DNA from: Lentisphaeria bacterium
Lineage (GTDB): Bacteria > Verrucomicrobiota > Lentisphaeria > Victivallales > UBA1829
Direction: 5' to 3'
NCBI GenBank assembly: GCA_003526375.1
Contig: DPDG01000006.1
Location: forward strand, 62,001-126,000
Length of the DNA: 64,000 nt
This document shows positions 1 to 7,959 of this stretch, piece by piece (the stretch's first letter is position 1; the number at the start of each line of letters is the position of its first letter). The translations under genes and the position numbers were made by a program. The notes under the pieces are model-generated. The model saw only the letters and a list, made by a program, of their open reading frames with translations. It did no database searches and was not told the origin of the DNA.

Positions 1-222
1 TGTCATTGCAAGCACTGAAACAAGTTCTTTTTGAGAAAAATCCGGTTTTCTGCGGTATTCCGGCGCCTGCGGGCGGACTGTTTCATGTTTTCGGCGGAGA
101 AAATCTTTCGCTTCCGTTGTTTCTTCTTTTGTTTTTTGTATGGAACTGCGTTTGCAATATGGCGGGGCGTGAGGTAGATTACGGAAATCGGGGGAACGAT
201 TGAATAAATGGGGGGAGAAGAA
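1..222. other. Leader region without a convincing gene
   Basis: Two short open frames occur here, one per strand, but neither resembles a known protein or has a good ribosome-binding site, and both are low in sequence complexity. The stretch probably holds the promoter and leader of the kinase gene at 223. A purine-rich run ending at 218 is that gene's ribosome-binding site. I see no clear -35/-10 pair. Confidence 0.4.
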
Positions 223-1239
223 ATGTGCAAAAAGTACCTGGGGCATCTGCCTGAACACGATCCGCTTTATAATTATCTCAAGTATGAAATTCAGCCTCAG
301 ATCAGTGGCTATTCCGGCCATCTGACCTATCGGGTCTTTGAATTGAACGCTTCCAATGACGTGTATCTTTATGAAGAAAAACACTGCGGCACGAAAGTGA
401 TCGGAAAATTTTTCCTGTCTGCGCGAATCCGCGACCATGAAGTTGCGGCGCGACGGATGGAGCGGGAATATCATAATCTCTGCATGATGCGCGACTGCGG
501 TTTTACCAGATGCCCGCATTATATCGCGCGTCCTCTCGGACGCAATCTTTCGCTGAACAAACTTCTGGTCGTAGAGTTTTGCGAAGGCGAACTGATGAGC
601 AATGTCATTCTGCGCGCCATCCATACGGGGGATGATGCTCTGCTGTATTCCAAACTGACGGCACTGGCGTATTTTCTGTCCAGGTTCCACAACTGCACCG
701 CGGGAGACGGCAGGGTTGATTTCAATGATGCCTGTTCGTATATGGACAGCCTGACCGGCCGCCTGTCGGCTTTGCACGGGATCAGCCGTGAGGAGACGGG
801 GGAACTCTGTCGGCTGCGCGACCGCTGGCGGGAACAACCGAAAATGTGGGAGGACCGTCAGGTATGGGTTCACGGCGACGCCACGCCGGATAACTTTCTG
901 TTCGGCGACGGGCTTTGCGTGCGGACCTTCGATCTGGAGCGGACGCGCCGCGCGGACCGGCTGTTCGATACGGGCCGCATTGCCGGGGAACTGATGCATT
1001 TCTTCCTTCAGAATACCGGGAACAAGTATGCCGCGGAACCTTTCATCGGCCATTTCCTGTGGGAATATTCGTGCCATTTTCCCGACCGGGAGCAGACGTT
1101 CCGTTCCATTACGCGCAGAGTTCCGTTTTATATGGGAATCACGCTCCTGAGGATTGCCCGCAACGACTGGCTTTGCGCCGGATACAAGCGGCAGCTGGTT
1201 CAGGAAGCGAAACAATGCCTGAGGAGGTGGACAATATGA
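223..1239 (+). CDS. APH/choline-kinase-like phosphotransferase
   Basis: A 338-residue protein of the aminoglycoside phosphotransferase / choline kinase fold, which uses ATP to phosphorylate a small hydroxylated substrate in the cytoplasm. The catalytic-loop motif HGDATPDN is at residues 217-224 (Asp219 the likely base, Asn224 a metal ligand). The second metal-binding motif TFDLER follows at about 235-240. I start at the ATG at 223 because a GGGGGAG ribosome-binding site sits 6-8 bases before it; an ATG at 208 in the same frame lacks one. The stop overlaps the next start by four bases (ATGA), so the HAD hydrolase is translationally coupled. The substrate is unknown. A nearby waaF-like gene suggests sugar or LPS metabolism, but that gene is on the other strand. 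Confidence 0.75.
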   Translation: MCKKYLGHLPEHDPLYNYLKYEIQPQISGYSGHLTYRVFELNASNDVYLYEEKHCGTKVIGKFFLSARIRDHEVAARRMEREYHNLCMMRDCGFTRCPHYIARPLGRNLSLNKLLVVEFCEGELMSNVILRAIHTGDDALLYSKLTALAYFLSRFHNCTAGDGRVDFNDACSYMDSLTGRLSALHGISREETGELCRLRDRWREQPKMWEDRQVWVHGDATPDNFLFGDGLCVRTFDLERTRRADRLFDTGRIAGELMHFFLQNTGNKYAAEPFIGHFLWEYSCHFPDREQTFRSITRRVPFYMGITLLRIARNDWLCAGYKRQLVQEAKQCLRRWTI

Positions 1240-1973
1240 TCAAAGGGCTGATTTTCGACATCAATGGAACCGTAACCGATATTCTGACGAATGAGGGATA
1301 CGACGACATCTACCGGGTCATGGCGAATCTGCTGGATTATCAGGGAATCACTTTGAGTGCGGACGAAGTCCGGCGGCTCTATTTCGAGATCAATAAAAGG
1401 CAGCGCCGGTGCAGCGGCGAGGAATTTCCGGAGTTCGATGCCGCCGGAGTATTCAGAGAGATCATAGAGCTTTACGGTACGGACTACACTTTCTCCATGC
1501 CGAAGGAGAAACTTCAGGCATTGCCCGGATTTCTGGCGGAAGCTTACCGCGCGGCATCCCGTTTCAAACTGCAACTGTATCCGGACGTATTGAAAGTGCT
1601 TTCCGCACTGCGCGGGCACTACCGGATGGCGGCGCTTTCCGACGGGCAGAGCGTCTGGGCGATTCCCGAACTGCGTTCCGTCGGTCTGCTGGAGTATTTT
1701 GACCCGGTTCTTATTTCCAGCGATCTCGGTTACAGGAAACCGGACCCGCGCATGTTTGAAAAAACGCTGGATAAAATGAACCTGGCTCCATCGGAGGTGC
1801 TTTTCATCGGCAACGATATGTACCGCGATGTGTTCGGCGCGCATCATCTCGGCATTAAGACGGTTTTTTTCAAATCGAATCAGGGGGAACAGCGCAACAT
1901 GGGCGCCGAGCCGGATTACATCATCTGCAATTTCAGCCGGCTGCCGGAAGCGATCCGTTTTCTTTCCTCCTGA
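1236..1973 (+). CDS. HAD-family hydrolase with a DxN motif I
   Basis: A 245-residue haloacid-dehalogenase superfamily protein, subfamily IA by its helical cap between motifs I and II. Motif I reads DINGT, with the nucleophile Asp8. The usual second Asp (general acid/base in phosphatases) is Asn10. Motif II is the Ser of the LSDGQ segment, motif III the Lys of YRKPDP, and motif IV the GND segment. Asn at this site is known in haloacid-dehalogenase-like members, so dehalogenase or atypical phosphatase activity are both possible. The start at 1236 is preceded by GAGGAGGTGG and overlaps the kinase stop. Co-translation with a kinase suggests both act on the same small molecule; this is inference. 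Confidence 0.75.
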   Translation: MIKGLIFDINGTVTDILTNEGYDDIYRVMANLLDYQGITLSADEVRRLYFEINKRQRRCSGEEFPEFDAAGVFREIIELYGTDYTFSMPKEKLQALPGFLAEAYRAASRFKLQLYPDVLKVLSALRGHYRMAALSDGQSVWAIPELRSVGLLEYFDPVLISSDLGYRKPDPRMFEKTLDKMNLAPSEVLFIGNDMYRDVFGAHHLGIKTVFFKSNQGEQRNMGAEPDYIICNFSRLPEAIRFLSS

Positions 1974-2012
1974 AGCGCCGCGGTGTCTGCGGGAATCCCT
2001 GCGTCGGGGACA

Positions 2013-3116
2013 TTAGCCGTTGAGCAGGGACTGAATCCGGGTAATGACATCCTGTGCGGTAATGCATGTCAGGCATTTTTTTGAACCGTTCGGGCAGACC
2101 CGTTTGAAGCAGGGGGCGCACTCCTGTTTATTGAAAAGAATGCTCCATTTTGCGGAAACCGGGGAGGTCGCCGCCGGATCGGTCGGACCGAACGGAGCAA
2201 CGCCTTTGCCTCCCAGAACTGCGGAAAGATGCATGTTGCCGCTGTCGTTTGCAACGCACATTTCGGCATTCTGGAGAATCTTCATCAGCTCGGTCAGGGT
2301 TGTTTTCCCTGCAAGGTCAATGACATGATCGCCGGAAAGCCCCTCGACTGCCGCCGATGCGAGTTCCGCCTCATTTCTTGCGGACAATACAACGACGTAT
2401 CCTTTTTTTTCTTCCAGCCACCAGCGGCAGACTTCCTGAAAGCGTTCCGTATCCCAGCGTTTTGCGGCTCCGTAAGCCGCGCCGGGCGCGACGGCGAGAA
2501 CGTGTTCCGATTCCACCGCTTTACGGACCGCGTCCGAAGCGCATTCCGGTTCATACGGAATCCTGAATTCCGGAAGCGAACCGTCCCATGCAGGGGCGCC
2601 CAGCGCCATGGACATCGAAAGATATTTTGCGGCGTGGTGAGGGCGGTTCAATACGCGGTCCTGCCGTTTCGGGAATTGAAAAGCCCGGGTCAGAAGCCAG
2701 GAACGGTTGCGGGCGGCGGCTCCGTAAAGACGGGGGATCAGCGCCGCTTTCATCCAGAGGGCATCCCTGAATGAGTTGTTGAAAAGGATGCCGATTCCGG
2801 CATACAACGCACGGATTTCACTCATTTCCGCCCGCGTTGGAAAACGGTGGGCGTCGCGAAGTTCGACAACCTTGTCCACGAGATCCGGCAGAGCGTGGAA
2901 GACGGGTGCAAGCCCTTTCGGGCAAGCCACGAAAATCCCGCATTTTTCCGGGACGGCTCTGCGGAGCTGCATCATTGCCGGAAGAGTCATGACAATGTCT
3001 CCCAGCCAGTTCGGAGTGCGGATCAGCACACCGTCCCTCCAGTCGTAACGATCGGGTTTTGTGACGGGAAATACCGGAATCTCGCCAAGATCCGGCGCAA
3101 GAATTTCAAGACTCAT
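2013..3116 (-). CDS. waaF: GT9 heptosyltransferase (WaaF-like)
   Basis: A 367-residue glycosyltransferase family 9 protein, close to ADP-heptose:LPS heptosyltransferase II, which extends the LPS inner core on the cytoplasmic face of the inner membrane. Supporting motifs: RTPNWLGDIVMTLPAM near the N terminus, an APGAAYGAAKRW segment mid-protein, and NDSGNMHL plus FGPTDP in the C-terminal nucleotide-sugar domain. A Cys-rich tail (CAPC, CPNG, CLTC) is common in WaaF. A GTG-free start at 3116 is chosen over 3152 because GAGG precedes it. It is third in a leftward run after the YchJ-like and YhcH-like genes, 76 bases downstream of the latter. It implies a Gram-negative envelope with heptose-containing LPS. 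The exact heptose position (I, II or III) is uncertain. Confidence 0.82.
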   Translation of the reverse strand: MSLEILAPDLGEIPVFPVTKPDRYDWRDGVLIRTPNWLGDIVMTLPAMMQLRRAVPEKCGIFVACPKGLAPVFHALPDLVDKVVELRDAHRFPTRAEMSEIRALYAGIGILFNNSFRDALWMKAALIPRLYGAAARNRSWLLTRAFQFPKRQDRVLNRPHHAAKYLSMSMALGAPAWDGSLPEFRIPYEPECASDAVRKAVESEHVLAVAPGAAYGAAKRWDTERFQEVCRWWLEEKKGYVVVLSARNEAELASAAVEGLSGDHVIDLAGKTTLTELMKILQNAEMCVANDSGNMHLSAVLGGKGVAPFGPTDPAATSPVSAKWSILFNKQECAPCFKRVCPNGSKKCLTCITAQDVITRIQSLLNG

Positions 3117-3192
3117 AGATACCTCGTAAAAACAGAAGAAACATGAAGGCAATCCGCCGGAAAACCTTCATGTTCAAACTTGCGTCAGCAGA

Positions 3193-3660
3193 TCAGAACA
3201 GTTCCACGGCGATCTTCACGACCACCTTTTTGATACTTTGCGCGCCGGATTTTCCCGCACCTTTGCCCATATGGGCGTCCTGCGGGAAAAAGACCGCGAA
3301 ATTCCCCGGAACCAGATCCAGTTTAGTCAAAGCCTTGCCGGCGGACGGCACAAGAAATCCGCAATCATTCTTCTCATTATAAGAAGTATGAATGGAAAGG
3401 CCGCCGCAGGAACATGCATACAGCGCCTCGTTCCCGCAGATCACTGCCTGAATATCAACATACTTCCGGTGAACCTCCAGACGGTCGGGAACCGTATCGG
3501 CAGTATCATAAGTCATGACGTTTGCCGTGATCCGGTCTCCGTCAATGGAACACTGCCCCGGAGGGGTGTCCGCATTCAGGCTCCTGATGAAGTCGATTGC
3601 CTTTACGAAGGCGGGCCCGAACTTGTAGGTGGAAGCATTGCTGATATCATCGTAAATCAT
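3193..3660 (-). CDS. YhcH/YjgK/YiaL family sugar protein
   Basis: A 155-residue protein matching the YhcH/YjgK/YiaL (DUF386) family, a cupin-like fold linked to sialic acid, gulonate and beta-galactosidase (EbgC) operons. The family opening MIYDDI is present, as are a YDTADTVPDRLEVHRKYVDI segment typical of the cupin core and the FFPQDAHMG metal-site-like motif near the C terminus. Its role is poorly defined even in model organisms; mutarotase or anomerase activity on acidic sugars has been proposed. It starts nine bases after the YchJ-like gene stop, so the two are probably one transcript. No sialic-acid genes are nearby. Confidence 0.8.
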   Translation of the reverse strand: MIYDDISNASTYKFGPAFVKAIDFIRSLNADTPPGQCSIDGDRITANVMTYDTADTVPDRLEVHRKYVDIQAVICGNEALYACSCGGLSIHTSYNEKNDCGFLVPSAGKALTKLDLVPGNFAVFFPQDAHMGKGAGKSGAQSIKKVVVKIAVELF

Positions 3661-3669
3661 TTTTCCGAC

Positions 3670-4164
3670 TCACTTTCCGCAGCATTTTTTATATTTTTTA
3701 CCGCTTCCGCAGGGGCATGGATCGTTTCTGCCGACCTTGGCCTCGCTCCTGACGTAGGGAGCCTGCGGAACCATTTTGCCGTCATAAAAGAACCATTCGC
3801 CGTTTTCTTTTCTGAATTCGGCGATTTCATGGTGTTCCAGATTTACGCCCCGGTCGCTGTAACGTGCGATGAATTCGACGATGCCACTGTCGTCCTGCGG
3901 ACCGCCCGCTTCGGTGCGGAGGATTTCAAGTCCGTTCCACCGGGATTTTTCCGCCCACTTGCGGATTTCCTCGCGATCGTTGTTGTCGCGCTGGGTTTTG
4001 TGCGTGGAATCGATGATATGATCGATCTCCGCCTTTGCATAAGCGGAGTATCTGGAACGCATGAGTTCTTCCGGTGTCGCGGCTTTGCGTGTCCCTTTGA
4101 TTACGGGTTCACAGCATTCCGCATAAGTTTTGCCTGACATACAAGGGCATTTTTCTGAGTCCAT
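3670..4164 (-). CDS. YchJ-like SEC-C zinc-motif protein
   Basis: A 164-residue protein of the YchJ/UPF0225 family. It has a Cys-rich SEC-C type motif at each end: CPCMSGKTYAECC at the N terminus and CPCGSGKKYKKCC at the C terminus, both likely zinc binding. Between them is the RSRYSAYAKAEIDHIIDSTH stretch characteristic of the family. Function unknown; SEC-C motifs in SecA bind zinc and SecB or the ribosome. A GTG at 4170 is possible, but the ATG at 4164 lies at a better distance from the AAGGA at about 4173-4177. It is the first gene of the leftward run ending in waaF. Confidence 0.8.
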   Translation of the reverse strand: MDSEKCPCMSGKTYAECCEPVIKGTRKAATPEELMRSRYSAYAKAEIDHIIDSTHKTQRDNNDREEIRKWAEKSRWNGLEILRTEAGGPQDDSGIVEFIARYSDRGVNLEHHEIAEFRKENGEWFFYDGKMVPQAPYVRSEAKVGRNDPCPCGSGKKYKKCCGK

Positions 4165-4273
4165 CTTCACTAATCCTTCAAAAAACTTAAAATTGTTAGC
4201 CGATCCGGATACAACGGATCTTTGAACACTGAATAATAAACCATGTTCCCCGCAATTTCAAATAAAAAATCGA

Positions 4274-4301
4274 TTGCATTCCAACTATCTTGTGTTATAA
4301 T
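4274..4301 (+). promoter_or_regulatory. Sigma-70 promoter for pseudopilin gene
   Basis: TTGCAT at 4274-4279 and a perfect TATAAT at 4296-4301, 16 bases apart, about 45 bases ahead of the pseudopilin start at 4345. The surrounding DNA is A/T rich. Confidence 0.6.
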
Positions 4302-4344
4302 AGTAAAAAAATCGGAAAAAGCAGGAAAAAACAAAGGAATCACC

Positions 4345-4977
4345 ATGAAAAAGAGACATACATTCACACTTGTGGAAATCCTCACGACAATCGCAATCCT
4401 CGCCATTCTGGCTGGAATCTCTCTCGGCGTCACCAAACTTGCTTTCGGGAAAGCCCATGAATCCAAGAATCAGGCCCTCATCAAAATGATCGAAGTCGCA
4501 CTGGAACAATACAAATCAAAATACGGTTATTACCCGAATTCTGGGGAAAATCCCCAACTGTTCTTTATGGATGCTTTTAGCTTAGAAGATGATGCGGATG
4601 ATCCTTTAGTCGTAACAAACAATATGTGGCAGTTTTTTGATGAAAATTTCCGGCAGACACATGTAAAAGCGTCTCTTAATCCCACTGATTCAGGAAACAC
4701 TAAGAAAATATTCCGTGGTTATGTTGTTGATGCAAAAGGAAATCCGTTAATTTATATTTGTCCCGGTAAATTCAATACTGGTTCTTTTGATTTAGGTTCA
4801 GTCGGAGAGGACGAAGTAATTGGTGATGTCGGAAAGAAACCGAAGGCAGTAAAAGATAATTCCGCTGTTCAACTGATGAAACTCCAATCAACGAAGAATA
4901 ATGATATTGAGCAAGATGATTGTAATAACTTCGGTCAGGGCGACGACATTGTCAACTTCACCAATAACGAGCAGTGA
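4345..4977 (+). CDS. GspG-like pseudopilin
   Basis: A 210-residue protein with a type IV prepilin-like N terminus: six residues, then FTLVEILTTIAILAILAG, with Glu at position +5 and a hydrophobic helix. A KYGYYP motif follows, as in major pseudopilins (GspG) of type II secretion. The residue before the Phe is Thr, not the Gly needed by known prepilin peptidases. It lacks the H-X9-DG motif of the other class in this window. The body is A/T richer than its neighbours and ends in an acidic, Asn-rich tail. AAAGGAAT at 4334-4341 precedes the ATG. It is monocistronic by position. No secretion or pilus machinery genes are present in the window. Confidence 0.8.
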   Translation: MKKRHTFTLVEILTTIAILAILAGISLGVTKLAFGKAHESKNQALIKMIEVALEQYKSKYGYYPNSGENPQLFFMDAFSLEDDADDPLVVTNNMWQFFDENFRQTHVKASLNPTDSGNTKKIFRGYVVDAKGNPLIYICPGKFNTGSFDLGSVGEDEVIGDVGKKPKAVKDNSAVQLMKLQSTKNNDIEQDDCNNFGQGDDIVNFTNNEQ

Positions 4978-4987
4978 CCGGATGTCT

Positions 4988-5012
4988 TTCCGGTCCTTTG
5001 CCGGGACCGGAA
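4988..5012. other. Nine-base-pair hairpin after pseudopilin gene
   Basis: TTCCGGTCC at 4988-4996 and its exact complement GGACCGGAA at 5004-5012 enclose a seven-base loop, starting 11 bases after the pseudopilin stop. No T-run follows, so it may stabilise the mRNA 3' end or act as a weak terminator before the helicase gene. Confidence 0.5.
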
Positions 5013-5040
5013 TACAACACGATCAAGGAGTTTTCCCCTT

Positions 5041-6879
5041 ATGGCACGCATGATCCCGGACTTCAGCCGGCACATCGACAAAGCGCCGCCGTTCCGCAAG
5101 ACCGGCAATCCGGAGCTGGACCGCGGGCGGCAGACGGAGAAAGAACTTTATATTTTCCTGCGCGACCTGCTGCCGGACAACTGGATTGTGCGTTACAGTT
5201 TCGAATTCACGCGCCGGACGGATGAACTGATCGAGCACGAAGCGGATTTCGTGGTGGTGATCCCGCGCTGCGGCGTTCTTGTTCTTGAAGTCAAGGCGAG
5301 CGAGAGCTACGGATTGCGCAACGGCGTCTGGTATTTCGATCCCGAGTGCCGCCATGTCAGGGAGGGAAACCCGTTCTCGCAGGCGCGGGCGACACGTTTC
5401 GAGCTGAAACGGAAGATGCAGGATTATATGCACAAATCTTTCCCCGGACTTTTCGGCAGCATTGTCGTATTTCCGAACGCGCGTCGGATTCCGGGGGAGA
5501 ATGCGGCGCCCTCGTCGCAGGACCCCGATATCATCATGACGGGTTACGATCTGGTGCGGGATGTCCGGAACCGTTCTCTTGCAAGGCATCTGGAACATAC
5601 GCTGACGCTGTTCGGGGATCACGATCTGGTGGAGATACGCCGCAGCGCCTTCAACCAGAAGGAGATGGACGCCGTCGTCCGTTTTCTGGAGGACAACTAC
5701 ACGCTGGAGCCTTACCGTGCTTTCACCGATACCTATTATTCACATCTCCTGGACCAGCTTACGCAGGAGCAGATCCGCCTGCTTTCGAGTCTCACGCGAA
5801 ACCGCCGCGTCATGGTGTTCGGGCCCGCCGGCTCCGGCAAGACCATGCTCGCGCGCTGGGCGGCGATGAATGAGGCGCAGCAGCTCGCGGAGAAGAAAGG
5901 CAGAGTCCTGCTTCTGAGTTACAGCCCGGTGCTTGCCGCATATTTTTCCATTGAAAATACGCTGGACAATCTGGAGATTACGACTTTTCAGGCTCTCTGC
6001 GCGGAACTGCTGCAAAAGCTGGCTCCCGAAATGAAAGTCCCGCCGGAATCGGCTTCGGAGGAGAGCAGGAAACGTTTCTGGCTGGATGAACTGCCTTCGC
6101 TTCTGGAGGAGCATCCCGAAACCGCCTGCTATGACGCGGTTTATATTGACGAGGCGCAGGACTTCGATCCGTTGTGGGCTCCGGCTCTCGCCGGGCTGCT
6201 CCGTGACCCGGAACAGTCTAAACTTTACTGTTTCGGGGACCCGAACCAGAAGATTTTTGAAAACAGCCTGGATAACGATTTTGAAGGTTTCACCTTGTTC
6301 GAGTTGCGGGAGAACTGCCGCAATACGCGGGAGATCGCGGAAATGTGCCAGCGCATGAACGGGACGCTGGAAAAAACCGCCGTTCATGACATCAGTTACC
6401 GCCGCCCGGAAGTCTATCCGGCAATTGCGGACGCGGAGACCCGTGCGGAGTTTCTCGCGCGCCGCATCAATGAGTTGCTGCGCTCCGGCATTTCTCCTGC
6501 CAATATTGCGGTTCTTTCCCCGTGGGATTATACCGATTCGCGTTGTTCGCTTCCGCTGCTTGCCGCGAAACTGCATAAGCCTCTGCTTGGCGAGTGCCAT
6601 ATCCGGAGCGGAGCAGAATGTTCGATTCAGGAACTGATCCGGACGCTGGAAAAGTGGCGGAACGGGGAGTGTATCTGGGGCGGAACCATCCATGCGTTCA
6701 AGGGATTGGAATCGGATCATATTCTCCTGACGGATCTTCCCGTTACCGGAACGCCGGGATTCAGCAGACGCGATTTCTATGTGGGGGCATCCCGCGCGAA
6801 ACTGCTTCTCTATCTGCTTCCTGTCAGCGAAAAGGCGGAAGAGGAAATCCGCGGATTCGTCGGACGGGAAATTAGTTAA
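5041..6879 (+). CDS. NERD-domain UvrD-like superfamily I helicase
   Basis: A 612-residue cytoplasmic protein. The N terminus (about residues 20-130) is a NERD domain, a nuclease-like fold with the pattern Asp69, Glu83-Val-Lys85 (EVKAS), as in PD-(D/E)XK enzymes. It is followed by a superfamily I helicase core: Walker A GPAGSGKT at 261-268, Walker B IDEAQDFD with Asp370-Glu371, motif III FGDPNQKIF, an ENCRNT motif, and the HAFKGLE motif near 551. It probably acts in DNA processing or repair; NERD helicases also occur in defence islands, but no other defence gene is adjacent. AAGGAG at 5026-5031 supports the start. The last codon AGT and the stop TAA are made by a heptamer repeat that runs on past the gene. 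Confidence 0.85.
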   Translation: MARMIPDFSRHIDKAPPFRKTGNPELDRGRQTEKELYIFLRDLLPDNWIVRYSFEFTRRTDELIEHEADFVVVIPRCGVLVLEVKASESYGLRNGVWYFDPECRHVREGNPFSQARATRFELKRKMQDYMHKSFPGLFGSIVVFPNARRIPGENAAPSSQDPDIIMTGYDLVRDVRNRSLARHLEHTLTLFGDHDLVEIRRSAFNQKEMDAVVRFLEDNYTLEPYRAFTDTYYSHLLDQLTQEQIRLLSSLTRNRRVMVFGPAGSGKTMLARWAAMNEAQQLAEKKGRVLLLSYSPVLAAYFSIENTLDNLEITTFQALCAELLQKLAPEMKVPPESASEESRKRFWLDELPSLLEEHPETACYDAVYIDEAQDFDPLWAPALAGLLRDPEQSKLYCFGDPNQKIFENSLDNDFEGFTLFELRENCRNTREIAEMCQRMNGTLEKTAVHDISYRRPEVYPAIADAETRAEFLARRINELLRSGISPANIAVLSPWDYTDSRCSLPLLAAKLHKPLLGECHIRSGAECSIQELIRTLEKWRNGECIWGGTIHAFKGLESDHILLTDLPVTGTPGFSRRDFYVGASRAKLLLYLLPVSEKAEEEIRGFVGREIS

Positions 6880-6898
6880 GAGTTAAGAGTTAAGAGTT
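6874..6898 (+). repeat. Tandem AGTTAAG heptamers, left arm
   Basis: Three exact copies of AGTTAAG (6874-6894) plus a partial AGTT (6895-6898). The first copy supplies the last Ser codon and the stop codon of the helicase gene. The array is mirrored by four inverted copies at 7060-7087. Confidence 0.9.
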
Positions 6899-7059
6899 GC
6901 GGGAAAGTCGATTAGGACATTTGGCACTGGTAGAAAAGATGGTCTCTCTTCTTTAGCGGCATCCCTGTAAAACATCGATAATTTTTATGTAAGATGCATC
7001 CTCGGAACCGGGAGATATTCCGGTATTCTCAGAAACTTCCCAATTTCTCATTTCTCATT
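6899..7059. other. Spacer between inverted heptamer arrays
   Basis: About 160 bases between two convergent genes. There is no open frame of note and no tRNA-like fold. Near the right end there is a small direct repeat, TTTCTCA twice (about 7044-7057). If transcribed, the flanking arrays could pair and enclose this spacer in a large stem-loop. Confidence 0.5.
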
Positions 7060-7087
7060 CTTAACTCTTAACTCTTAACTCTTAACT
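7060..7087 (-). repeat. Tandem CTTAACT heptamers, right arm
   Basis: Four exact copies of CTTAACT, the reverse complement of the left-arm unit. The array encodes the last residues of IspH (Leu-Val-Lys-Ser, read leftwards) and its stop codon at 7075-7077. Confidence 0.9.
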
Positions 7088-7959
7088 AATTCAAACTTTT
7101 CCCGTTTGAGGATTTCCAGCAGTTCGGAGACCAGTTCTTCGGGAGCCGATGCGCCGGAACTTACGCCGACGGTCGTGACTCCTTTCAGTAATGACACATC
7201 GAATTTCCGGGGATCGGAAAGCAGAATTGCCCTCGCACCGCAGGAGGCGGCGGTTTCGCAGAGACGCTTTGAATTGGAACTTCCGGCGGAACCTACGATA
7301 ATGATGAATTCACACTTTTCAGCCAGTTCCTTAACCGCATTCTGTCGGTCGCGCGTCGCAAAACAGACATCCGCATTGATTTCCAGATGAGCCAGCGAGG
7401 AGGCAAGCAGCGCACGCATTCCGGCGACGTCATCCGCGTTGAGGGTGGTTTGCGAAAGACATGCAAAACGGCTGTTTTTCCGTTCTTCCCCGGACAGCGA
7501 GGCGAGAAACTCGCGAACCGCTTTTTCCGAGTCCAGAACGGTGACTTCCGAGGAGATGCGCCCGAGGACTCCTTCGATTTCACGATGTCCCTTTTTCCCG
7601 AACAGGAGAATGCGGAACCCCTGCGCGGCAAAATCCTCCGCTTTGCGATGCAGTGATTTTACGATCGGGCAGGTGGCGTCAATCAGGTGAATTCCGGGTT
7701 TGCGTGCGCGTTCTTCGATTTCGCGGGAAACTCCATGCGCGCTGAAAATCAAAGTTCCGCTTCCGGCTTCTTCGGGTTCGTTGATGAACCTGACGCCGCG
7801 CGCTTTCAATTGTTCCACCACATGTTCGTTGTGGACGATCTCATGCAGGACATAGACAGGCAGGGGACCCCGTTCCAATGCTTCTCCGACCATCCGCAGG
7901 GCACGCTCCACCCCGGAACAGAAACCGCGTCTGGCGGCAAGGTATACGATTCCGCTCAT
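7075..7959 (-). CDS. ispH: 4-hydroxy-3-methylbut-2-enyl diphosphate reductase
   Basis: A 294-residue IspH/LytB, the last enzyme of the MEP isoprenoid pathway, reducing HMBPP to IPP and DMAPP with a 4Fe-4S cluster. The three cluster ligands are visible as Cys14 (RGFCSGV), Cys97 (DATCPIV) and Cys199 (ADVCFAT). The substrate-binding His43, His75 and His125 and the catalytic Glu127 (GHREIEG) are also in place. The motif after Cys199 (ATRDRQ) is slightly divergent from the usual ATQNRQ. Its start overlaps the trmO stop by four bases. The C-terminal four residues come from the heptamer repeat, so the original C terminus may have been altered when the array expanded. Confidence 0.93.
   Translation of the reverse strand: MSGIVYLAARRGFCSGVERALRMVGEALERGPLPVYVLHEIVHNEHVVEQLKARGVRFINEPEEAGSGTLIFSAHGVSREIEERARKPGIHLIDATCPIVKSLHRKAEDFAAQGFRILLFGKKGHREIEGVLGRISSEVTVLDSEKAVREFLASLSGEERKNSRFACLSQTTLNADDVAGMRALLASSLAHLEINADVCFATRDRQNAVKELAEKCEFIIIVGSAGSSNSKRLCETAASCGARAILLSDPRKFDVSLLKGVTTVGVSSGASAPEELVSELLEILKREKFELVKS

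Noticed and set aside
915..1235. Upstream extension of the HAD hydrolase
   Set aside because: The frame is open upstream of 1236, but this part overlaps the kinase gene; the ATG at 1236 has a fitting ribosome-binding site and an ATGA junction.
6899..7059. tRNA or small RNA gene in the spacer
   Set aside because: No cloverleaf, T-loop or terminator pattern could be found.
6874..7087. CRISPR array
   Set aside because: The repeated unit is only seven bases, in tandem without spacers, and the two groups are inverted; no cas gene is near.
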